Assembly: GCA_900554265.1 (NCBI GenBank)
Contig: USGZ01000142.1
Span: forward strand, 1 to 5,404
DNA from: an uncultured Porphyromonadaceae bacterium
Lineage (GTDB): Bacteria > Bacteroidota > Bacteroidia > Bacteroidales > Muribaculaceae
Length of the DNA stretch: 5,404 nucleotides
Direction: 5' to 3'
Part shown: positions 1 through 4,986 of the stretch, one piece after another
How the letters are laid out: the number at the start of each line of letters is the position of its first letter
Position numbering within the stretch: the first letter of the stretch is position 1
Program-made: the position numbers and the translations under genes
The notes under the pieces: model-generated
Told to the model about the DNA's origin: nothing
Database searches by the model: none
The model's input: only the letters and a program-made list of their open reading frames with translations

Positions 1-1188
1 CACCAGACTCATTTCCCCCCGGAGTACGTTGATCAGCTGGGGCAGCTCGTCGATGCGGTACTTGCGCATCCAGTGGCCCACGCTGGTGGTGCGCGAGTCC
101 TCCGGCGAGGAGAGCTGCGGGCCGCTCGCTTCGGCGTCGGTGCGCATAGACCTGAATTTCAATATCATGAAGGGCTTGCGGTCGATGCCCAGCCGCTCCT
201 GGCGGTAGAACACCGGGCCCCTGGAGTCGAGTTTTATGGCCAGGGCGATGACGGCGAACACGGGCGAAAGGCAGAGCAGGGCGAGCGCCGAGGCGCAGAC
301 ATCGCCCAGGCGCTTGAAGCTGCGCGTAGCCGGGGTGATTGCCGGGGCCGTGATGTCGATGAGCGGCTCTGGACGCACGGACGAGAGCTTCGGCCTTAGC
401 GTCAGCGCAGCGTTGAGGTCCGGCAGCACAAGTATGGGCAGGCCCAGTAGGTAGAGGCGCCCGAGGTCCTCGCTGTCGGCGCGCATGGCGCTGTAAGGCA
501 GCAGTATGGCCTTGATGCCCAGGACCCTTACCGTGCTTTCGATGTCACCGTGGCGCACGGGCAGTCCGAAGAAGCGGTCGGCGGTGATGTCGCCCGAGGC
601 GTTGTGGACCGCCACTACCTTATAGCCTTGCGAATTGGCGGCCTTGACCAGGCGCGTCAGCGAGGGGTCGGAGTCGGGGGCGTCGGCAACCAGGAGCGCG
701 GGCGTGTTCTTGCTCAGTTCCCTGTCGCGCCTGTTGCGGCGGGTACTGATTATGAAGCGCGCCGTGCCGGTCGGGATAGCCAGCGAGGCCAGCAGGATGG
801 CCATGAGTTCGTAGTTCGACAGGCGTTCGGGGATATCGTCGTTGAGCATGGCCGTGAAGAAGATGCCGAGCATACCGACGAAGGATACTGCCAGGGTATT
901 GAGCATCTCGTCCAGACGCGATACGGTAAGCTCGCGCGTGCTGCTGTAGACGCCCGTTATGGCGTACAGGAGCACCATGGCGGCCGGCACGAGCAGCTGC
1001 CCCAGGAGTACGTTCGAGTACAGAAGCCAGTTGCCGAGTGTGTCGATGAAGGCCACCGGCAGAGAATAGTATCGTATGATGTTGAATACCAGCCACCCGA
1101 AGGATGCGGTCAGGAAATCGGAGAGTATGTTGACCGCCGTCGGGGTCAGCATCGCTTTCTTTCTTTCGGGTGCCTTGGTTTTCTTCAC
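1..1188 (-). CDS. Polyprenyl glycosylphosphotransferase (bacterial sugar transferase), 3' end cut off by window
   Basis: This membrane enzyme transfers a sugar-1-phosphate from a nucleotide sugar to undecaprenyl phosphate, the first committed step of exopolysaccharide, capsule or O-antigen synthesis. The 396 visible residues show an N-terminal hydrophobic region with about four membrane segments (roughly 18-38, 54-78, 99-115, 127-148), a soluble region (about 160-285) where the family has a CoA-binding/Rossmann-like domain, a hydrophobic hairpin (297-318), and the catalytic domain with GPVFYRQERLG (324-334), FMILKFRSM (340-348) and IDELPQLINVLRGEMSLV (379-396). D380-E381 match the catalytic Asp-Glu dyad known from PglC-type monotopic phosphoglycosyl transferases. 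The window ends just before the usual GPRP motif, so perhaps 70 residues are missing. I chose GTG at 1188, whose GTGA overlaps the stop of the upstream gene; ATG at 1152, twelve codons later, is the alternative. The sugar specificity cannot be read from the sequence. Confidence 0.93.
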   Translation of the reverse strand, partial: MKKTKAPERKKAMLTPTAVNILSDFLTASFGWLVFNIIRYYSLPVAFIDTLGNWLLYSNVLLGQLLVPAAMVLLYAITGVYSSTRELTVSRLDEMLNTLAVSFVGMLGIFFTAMLNDDIPERLSNYELMAILLASLAIPTGTARFIISTRRNRRDRELSKNTPALLVADAPDSDPSLTRLVKAANSQGYKVVAVHNASGDITADRFFGLPVRHGDIESTVRVLGIKAILLPYSAMRADSEDLGRLYLLGLPILVLPDLNAALTLRPKLSSVRPEPLIDITAPAITPATRSFKRLGDVCASALALLCLSPVFAVIALAIKLDSRGPVFYRQERLGIDRKPFMILKFRSMRTDAEASGPQLSSPEDSRTTSVGHWMRKYRIDELPQLINVLRGEMSLV

Positions 1189-1766
1189 GGTCGGATGATT
1201 TTGAAAAGACCGTCGGCGCTGAGCCTCATCACCGTCGAGGGCTTGGCCGGAGTGTTGTCGTCGCGCCGCGAGGTGCAAACGTAGTCGGCCGCGGCGATGA
1301 TTTCGGGCGAAATTTCGGCGAAGGTGGCGGCGGCGGCCTGCCCTGAGATGTTGGCCGAGGTACTTACCAGGGGGAAGCCGAAGGCGGCGCAGAGCTCGCG
1401 GCTGAAGGCCTCGGAGCTGACGCGCACGGCAATGGTGCCGTCGGCTGCCAGCAGCGCCGGGGCTATGCGGGCGCCGGGGGCGGTGCCGTCGTAGACAATA
1501 GTAAGAGGCTGCTCGGAATATTCGATGAGCTGGTAGGCCACTTCGGGAACCTCGTCGACGGTGCGCTCGAGCTGCGCAAGGCTGCCGGCCAGCAGTATCA
1601 GCGCCTTGGAGTCGGCGCGCTGCTTGATTTTGAACACCTTGGCCACGGCCTCGGGGTTGCGCGGGTCGCAGCCTATGCCCCAGACAGTGTCGGTCGGGTA
1701 GAGTATCACGCCGCCTTGGCGGAGGACGCGCACGGCGGCACGGATATCTTCGGAATACTCGCTCAT
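1185..1766 (-). CDS. tsaC: L-threonylcarbamoyladenylate synthase (YrdC/Sua5/TsaC family)
   Basis: The enzyme makes threonylcarbamoyl-AMP from threonine, bicarbonate and ATP in the cytoplasm. This is the first step of t6A formation at A37 of tRNAs that read ANN codons. The 193-residue protein is a single YrdC domain, without the extra C-terminal Sua5 domain of longer homologues. Family motifs are clear: YPTDTVWGIGCD (23-34), the basic motif KIKQRADSKALILL (46-59, with K48, R50 and K54), VSTSANISG (134-142) and PSTVMRL (176-182). The proline that often follows KQR in TsaC proteins is alanine here (A51). It lies 12 bases downstream of tsaB on the same strand, and its TGA stop overlaps the GTG of the sugar transferase, so the three genes are probably one transcript. 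The start is ATG at 1766; no Shine-Dalgarno is seen. The product call is firm; whether to name it tsaC or sua5 is convention. Confidence 0.95.
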   Translation of the reverse strand: MSEYSEDIRAAVRVLRQGGVILYPTDTVWGIGCDPRNPEAVAKVFKIKQRADSKALILLAGSLAQLERTVDEVPEVAYQLIEYSEQPLTIVYDGTAPGARIAPALLAADGTIAVRVSSEAFSRELCAAFGFPLVSTSANISGQAAAATFAEISPEIIAAADYVCTSRRDDNTPAKPSTVMRLSADGLFKIIRP

Positions 1767-1778
1767 GGCTCTGCGGCG

Positions 1779-2480
1779 TCAGATTACCTTGTGTTTGGGC
1801 GTCGTGGCCTGGAATTCCTTGAGGTATATCGGAGTGCTGTAGGCCACGTCGATGAAATCCTTGTTGCGGAAGGCAAGGTCGGCCAGGGCCATCATGCCGC
1901 TGGCGAGGGGTTCGATGTGTTCGACGTAAGTGGCCTGCGGACAGTCGCGGAAAATCTCCGCGGCCTTGGCTGCGCCGCTGCCGAAGTAGGCTACAGGGCG
2001 TCCGGTGGCCTTCAGGTCGGCGTAGCTTGTCTCGTCGAGAATAAGGGCGCGGGGTGTCATGAGCTCCTCGAGAGCAAGGTCGTAGGCACCGGTGTAGACT
2101 TCCATGCGGCGGGCGTCGACCATCGGGATGAAGATGCAGTCAGGGTCGCCGACCTGGCCGTCGAACATCGCCGCTACGGTGAGCAGCTTGAGGGTGGGAA
2201 CGCCTATCAGCGGCACGCGCAGGGCGTAGGCCAGACCCTTGGCCTCGCTCAGGCCTATGCGCAGGCCGGTGTAGCTGCCCGGACCGAGGCTGACGGCCAC
2301 GGCATCCGGACGGATTCCCTTGTCGCGGCAGTAATCGAGGCAATCCTTCAGGAAGTCGCTCAGCAGGGCGGCGTGGTTGCGCCCGGAGAAGTCCTCGCGG
2401 TGGGCAAGCACCATGCCGTCGCCGGTCAGGGCGGCGGAACATACGCTTCCGGAAGTTTCTATATTTATGATATAAGCCAT
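1779..2480 (-). CDS. tsaB: t6A synthesis complex subunit TsaB
   Basis: TsaB is the non-catalytic ASKHA-fold partner of TsaD. With TsaE, the complex transfers the threonylcarbamoyl group from threonylcarbamoyl-AMP to A37 of ANN-reading tRNAs. The 233-residue protein, a normal length, carries the N-terminal strand motif INIETSGSVCSAAL (5-18), NHAALLSDFLKDCL (35-48), the hallmark GPGSYTGLRIGLS (66-78) with AKGLAYAL (80-87), and VDARRMEVY (121-129). It lacks the metal-binding histidines expected of TsaD, which supports TsaB. It is the first gene of the leftward operon, followed after 12 bases by tsaC, which makes its substrate. A TAACTTTG -7 element lies on the same strand about 50 bases before the start. 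The start codon is ATG at 2480, with A at -3 and no Shine-Dalgarno. tsaD and tsaE are not in the window. Confidence 0.96.
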   Translation of the reverse strand: MAYIINIETSGSVCSAALTGDGMVLAHREDFSGRNHAALLSDFLKDCLDYCRDKGIRPDAVAVSLGPGSYTGLRIGLSEAKGLAYALRVPLIGVPTLKLLTVAAMFDGQVGDPDCIFIPMVDARRMEVYTGAYDLALEELMTPRALILDETSYADLKATGRPVAYFGSGAAKAAEIFRDCPQATYVEHIEPLASGMMALADLAFRNKDFIDVAYSTPIYLKEFQATTPKHKVI

Positions 2481-2531
2481 ATTTCAGTATTTGCAAGCGG
2501 AGGTCCCATGCGGGCACGGGCGCTTTTGCAG

Positions 2532-2539
2532 CAAAGTTA
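2532..2539 (-). promoter_or_regulatory. Promoter -7 element for the tsaB operon
   Basis: On the minus strand this reads TAACTTTG, an exact match to the Bacteroidota -7 consensus TAnnTTTG. It would place the transcription start near 2525 and give a leader of about 45 bases before the tsaB ATG. No clear TTTG-type -33 box is seen at the usual distance upstream. Confidence 0.65.
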
Positions 2540-2582
2540 CAAATTTTTGCCCGAACCATAGGCCTATACGCGCAATATTTTG

Positions 2583-2590
2583 TAATTTTG
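2583..2590 (+). promoter_or_regulatory. Promoter -7 element for yicC
   Basis: TAATTTTG matches the Bacteroidota -7 consensus TAnnTTTG exactly. The start of transcription would fall near 2595, leaving a very short leader of about 10-14 bases before the yicC ATG at 2608. A convincing -33 TTTG is absent; the ATAGGCCTAT palindrome occupies that position. Confidence 0.65.
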
Positions 2591-2607
2591 CGGAAAATTA
2601 CTGAATT

Positions 2608-3495
2608 ATGTTATTGTCGATGACCGGTTTCGGAAAAGTTACCGTAAATTCCGAGACCAAAAAGATATCCGTGGAGGTCAAGTCGCTGAATTCCAAGCAG
2701 CTTGACCTTTCCATGCGACTGCCGTATTATTTCCGCGAGTACGAGATGGAGCTGCGTCAGACCGTAGGCCGCATCGCCGAGCGCGGCAAAATCGATGTCT
2801 CCGCAGGTTTCGAGAACCTCTCGTCCGAGACAAGCACAACCTCCTCGCGCCTGGACCTGGGTGTGATGGCCGCTTATAAGAAGCAGCTCACCGAGGCTGC
2901 CGAAGTCCTCGGCCTTAAGCTGCCGGAGGATATGTTCAGCCTCATGTTCCGATTCCCGGACACCGTACACTCGGACAGCAGCGAATGTGCCGACGAGAAG
3001 GATGCCGCCGCCCTGCGCGAAGCCGCCACCCGCGCCCTGGAGGCCATGATGGACCACCGCCGCCAGGAAGGCAAGGAGCTGGAGAAGTTCTTCGCCGTGC
3101 GCATCGAAGCCATCCGCGGGCTCCTGGACAGCATCGAGCCTTACGAGGCCGAGCGCGTGCCCCGCATCCGTGCCCGTCTGGAGGAGAATCTGTCCAAGAT
3201 TCCCGCCGTGGAGTTCGACAAGGGCCGTCTGGAACAGGAGATGATTTTCTATATCGAGAAACTGGACGTCAACGAGGAGAAGCAGCGCCTGCGCAAGCAC
3301 CTGGACTACTTCCTGGAGACCATGAACGCCCCCGCGCCCGGCCAGGGCAAGAAGCTCGGCTTCATAGCCCAGGAGATGGGCCGCGAAATCAACACCCTCG
3401 GCTCCAAGAGCAACCACGCCGAGATGCAGGCCATCGTGGTCCGAATGAAGGACGTCCTGGAGCAGATCAAGGAGCAGGTCCTCAACGTGATGTAA
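2608..3495 (+). CDS. yicC: YicC/YloC family endoribonuclease
   Basis: YicC proteins are cytoplasmic RNA-processing proteins; the E. coli member is reported to be an endoribonuclease involved in turnover of the small RNA RyhB. The 295-residue product has the normal family length and both domains. The N-terminal YicC domain starts with MLLSMTGFGK (1-10) and has VEVKSLNSKQLDLSMRLP (22-39) and ERGKIDV (58-64). The C-terminal domain (former DUF1732) has KGRLEQE (205-211), EKLDVNEE and the highly conserved block QEMGREINTLGSKSNH starting near 255, ending in KEQVLNVM. ATG at 2608 is preferred over Met5 (2620) because the family usually has three or four residues before SMTG. It heads the rightward arm from its own TAATTTTG promoter. 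In many Bacteroidota gmk follows yicC; here the next gene is bamD, 138 bases away. The substrate in this organism is unknown. Confidence 0.95.
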   Translation: MLLSMTGFGKVTVNSETKKISVEVKSLNSKQLDLSMRLPYYFREYEMELRQTVGRIAERGKIDVSAGFENLSSETSTTSSRLDLGVMAAYKKQLTEAAEVLGLKLPEDMFSLMFRFPDTVHSDSSECADEKDAAALREAATRALEAMMDHRRQEGKELEKFFAVRIEAIRGLLDSIEPYEAERVPRIRARLEENLSKIPAVEFDKGRLEQEMIFYIEKLDVNEEKQRLRKHLDYFLETMNAPAPGQGKKLGFIAQEMGREINTLGSKSNHAEMQAIVVRMKDVLEQIKEQVLNVM

Positions 3496-3555
3496 GGTCC
3501 GGTTCGCGGCATGGCTCGGAGCAATTGTTAAACTTTCGCAACGGAAGCGCCTTTA

Positions 3556-3580
3556 TTGGCGCCGGATTGCGCCGGTTTGC
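3556..3580 (+). repeat. Imperfect tandem decamer upstream of bamD
   Basis: Two adjacent 10-base units, TTGGCGCCGG and ATTGCGCCGG, share CGCCGG one helical turn apart and are followed by TTTGC, the start of a third copy. Read in another register they are GCCGGATTGC and GCCGGTTTGC, nine of ten identical. They lie just upstream of the bamD -7 element and supply the TTG/TTTG triplets near the -33 region. A regulatory role is only inferred. Confidence 0.45.
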
Positions 3581-3591
3581 AGGAAAATGCT

Positions 3592-3599
3592 TAATTTTG
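3592..3599 (+). promoter_or_regulatory. Promoter -7 element for bamD-rpoZ
   Basis: TAATTTTG is an exact TAnnTTTG match and is nearly identical in context to the yicC promoter (both read TAATTTTGC). Candidate upstream boxes are TTG at 3567-3569 (22-base spacer) and TTTG at 3576-3579 (12-base spacer, short). Transcription would begin near 3605, giving a bamD leader of about 30 bases. It suggests bamD-rpoZ can be transcribed separately from yicC. Confidence 0.65.
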
Positions 3600-3633
3600 C
3601 AGTCAATAGCGGCCGTTGAACCGCGGAAATGTT

Positions 3634-4434
3634 ATGCGTAATTACTTAATTCTGATATTGGCGTCCTTGCTGTTGTGCTCCTGCGGTGAATACCAGCGGG
3701 TGCTCAAGAGCGACGACTACAACTATAAATTCGACTACGCCAAGCGCGCCTACGAGCGTGGCAAGTACGTCCAGGCCTCGACCATCCTCAAGGACTGCAT
3801 CACCGTGTTCAAGGGCTCGGACAAGGGCGAGGAAAGCCTCTACCTGCTGGCGATGAGCAACTACGAGAACAAGGACTACGTGAGCAGCGGCGCCTATTTC
3901 AAGACCTACTACAGCCGCTACCCGCGCGGCAAGTATGCCGAGGCCTCGCGTTTCTTCAGCGGCTACGGCTACTACCTGGACTCTCCTGAGCCTCAGCTGG
4001 ACCAGACGATGACCATCAAGGCCATCGAGGAGCTTCAGGCATTCCTGGACTATTTCCCCCGCAGCGAGAAGGTGTCCATCGCCCAGAACGCCATCTTCGA
4101 GCTCCAGGACAAGCTCACCCTCAAGCAGCTCCAGAACGCCCAGCTCTACTACAACCTGGGCAACTATATGGGCAACAACTACGAGTCCGCCGTAATCGTG
4201 GCCCGCAACGCAATCAAGGATTATCCCTATTCCAAATATAAGGAAGAACTCGAAATGCTCATACTCAAGGCACGCTATCAGGAAGCCGCCAACTCCATCG
4301 AGGAGAAAAAGGCCGAACGCTTCCGCGACGTCGTCGACGAGTATTACTCCTTCATCAACAACTACCCAGACACGCCGAACCGCCAGGAAGCCGACAACAT
4401 CATGCGCATCGCCCGGCAGTACGTAAGCGAGTAA
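3634..4434 (+). CDS. bamD: Outer membrane protein assembly lipoprotein BamD
   Basis: BamD is the essential lipoprotein partner of BamA in the complex that folds beta-barrel proteins into the outer membrane. The 266-residue product has a lipoprotein signal peptide with short basic n-region (R2), hydrophobic stretch (4-14) and lipobox LCSC, so C17 is the predicted lipidated residue and the protein faces the periplasm. The rest is helical and fits the usual five TPR-like repeats: about 28-59, 66-97, 121-142, 166-200 and 225-250. The sequence GEYQRVLKSDDY (18-29) after the cysteine and SPEPQLDQ (117-124) are typical of Bacteroidota BamD. ATG at 3634 is preferred; an in-frame TTG at 3616 adds six residues before the signal peptide and is probably not used. 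The gene has its own -7 element and is followed 66 bases later by rpoZ, a neighbour pairing seen in other Bacteroidota. Confidence 0.95.
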   Translation: MRNYLILILASLLLCSCGEYQRVLKSDDYNYKFDYAKRAYERGKYVQASTILKDCITVFKGSDKGEESLYLLAMSNYENKDYVSSGAYFKTYYSRYPRGKYAEASRFFSGYGYYLDSPEPQLDQTMTIKAIEELQAFLDYFPRSEKVSIAQNAIFELQDKLTLKQLQNAQLYYNLGNYMGNNYESAVIVARNAIKDYPYSKYKEELEMLILKARYQEAANSIEEKKAERFRDVVDEYYSFINNYPDTPNRQEADNIMRIARQYVSE

Positions 4435-4463
4435 TCGCCCCGTGCCATCCTCTCTCCGAACTC

Positions 4464-4500
4464 AAGATAGAAAAACACAGAAAACATCAAAATTCCGAAA
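4464..4500 (+). promoter_or_regulatory. A-rich leader of rpoZ
   Basis: The 37 bases before the rpoZ start are about 62% A (23 of 37), in sharp contrast with the GC-rich coding sequence around them, and end in CCGAAA directly before ATG. There is no GGAGG-like element. Bacteroidota commonly start translation without Shine-Dalgarno pairing and favour A-rich upstream sequence, so this is likely a translation initiation region. No TAnnTTTG promoter is seen in the bamD-rpoZ gap, so rpoZ is probably read from the bamD transcript. Confidence 0.5.
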
Positions 4501-4833
4501 ATGGATTTCAAGAAAAGCAACACCCCGCTGAACACCGTTACCCGCGACCTGATCGACCTCTCCAAGGAGACCGGCAATATCTATGAGACTGTGTGCATCA
4601 TTGCCAAGCGCGCCAATCAGATTGCAGCCCAGATGAAGAGCGACCTCGAAAGCAAACTCGTGGAGTTCGCACCCTACAACGACAACCTCGAGGAAGTCAG
4701 CGAAAACCGCGAGCAGATTGAAATCTCCCGCTACTACGAGCGTCTGCCCAAGCCCACCCTGATCGCCACCCAGGAGTACATCGACCATAAGCTGTTCTTC
4801 CGCAAGTCCGTGAAGAACCGCGAGAACCTCTGA
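4501..4833 (+). CDS. rpoZ: RNA polymerase omega-like subunit (RpoZ/Rpb6 family, Bacteroidota type)
   Basis: The omega subunit helps assemble and stabilise RNA polymerase by clamping the beta-prime C-terminus. The 110-residue product matches the Bacteroidota form: TPLNTVTRDLIDLSKETGNIYE (8-29 region), the conserved helix IIAKRANQIA (33-42), which corresponds to the family's AxxRARQ-like core, and a long C-terminal tail with YNDNLEEV, ENREQIEISRYYERLPKPT and a basic end. That tail is longer than in proteobacterial omega. The ATG at 4501 follows an A-rich leader and lies 66 bases after bamD, suggesting cotranscription. Hairpins about 35-100 bases after the stop probably end the unit. The family assignment is strong; that it functions in RNA polymerase is inferred from the family. 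Confidence 0.9.
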   Translation: MDFKKSNTPLNTVTRDLIDLSKETGNIYETVCIIAKRANQIAAQMKSDLESKLVEFAPYNDNLEEVSENREQIEISRYYERLPKPTLIATQEYIDHKLFFRKSVKNRENL

Positions 4834-4866
4834 GCCGGGTAATTCCTCAACCAAGGCATATCTGAA

Positions 4867-4883
4867 CCCTGCGCGAAGCAGGG
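4867..4883 (+). other. Short hairpin after rpoZ
   Basis: CCCTGC (4867-4872) and GCAGGG (4878-4883) form a perfect 6-base stem with the 5-base loop GCGAA. It lies 33 bases after the rpoZ stop and 15 bases before a larger hairpin. There is no T-run behind it, so by itself it is not a typical terminator; it may protect the 3' end of the transcript or be part of a compound terminator. Confidence 0.5.
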
Positions 4884-4898
4884 CATGGAACAGCATAA

Positions 4899-4940
4899 GG
4901 AGTCCCGCCCCGATTCGTCCCGGCGGGACTTCCGCTTTAA
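4899..4940 (+). terminator. Probable intrinsic terminator of bamD-rpoZ
   Basis: AGTCCCGCC (4901-4909) pairs perfectly with GGCGGGACT (4922-4930) around a 12-base loop. Two more G-C pairs (4899-4900 with 4932-4933) extend the stem past a single bulged T. The stem is followed by GCTTTAA, a weak T-tract. Position after the last gene of a unit and before a new secreted-protein gene supports a terminator; the weak T-run keeps the confidence moderate. Confidence 0.65.
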
Positions 4941-4957
4941 ATCGACTCATTATATCA

Positions 4958-4965
4958 TACTTTTT
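4958..4965 (+). promoter_or_regulatory. Possible weak promoter -7 element for the last gene
   Basis: TACTTTTT differs from the Bacteroidota consensus TAnnTTTG only in the last base. It sits 21 bases before the ATG at 4987 in an AT-rich stretch (4936-4983) directly after the terminator-like hairpin, where a new promoter would be expected. The match is imperfect and no clear -33 box is seen. Confidence 0.35.
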
Positions 4966-4986
4966 CCAATACCATCCAATAAACCG

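Larger units (their letters stand above)
2481..2607. promoter_or_regulatory. Divergent tsaB/yicC promoter region
   Basis: This 127-base AT-richer gap separates two divergent transcription units. It holds one TAnnTTTG -7 element for each direction and, between them, a perfect 10-base palindrome ATAGGCCTAT (2558-2567) that falls near the expected -33 position of both promoters. No coding potential was credited here. The promoter roles are inferred from the Bacteroidota consensus; transcription starts are not visible from sequence alone. Confidence 0.7.

Noticed and set aside
550..1284. Long plus-strand open frame (244 codons) opposite the sugar transferase
   Set aside because: It is antisense to a gene with clear family motifs and crosses into tsaC; such frames are expected in GC-rich DNA and its translation shows no recognisable motif.
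1716..2561. 281-codon plus-strand frame opposite tsaB
   Set aside because: It lies wholly antisense to tsaB and the start of tsaC, is low-complexity (Gly, Ala, Val, His rich) and covers the promoter region.
2611..3417. 268-codon minus-strand frame opposite yicC
   Set aside because: It mirrors the codon bias of yicC, has no family resemblance, and yicC is unambiguous.
3547..3562. GCGCC-TTTATT-GGCGC hairpin as a yicC terminator
   Set aside because: The stem is only 5 base pairs, has no T-run behind it and overlaps the bamD promoter decamer repeat.
3616..3633. TTG start for bamD
   Set aside because: It would add MNRGNV in front of a signal peptide that already begins properly at ATG 3634, and TTG is a rare start.
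2985..3641. 218-codon plus-strand frame inside yicC
   Set aside because: It is an alternate frame of yicC, rich in Arg, Gly and Pro, running into the bamD promoter; no motif.
4885..4986. In-frame upstream ATG (4885) extending the last gene by 34 codons
   Set aside because: The frame is open from 4843, but the extension runs through the terminator-like hairpin and would bury the clear signal peptide that starts at 4987.
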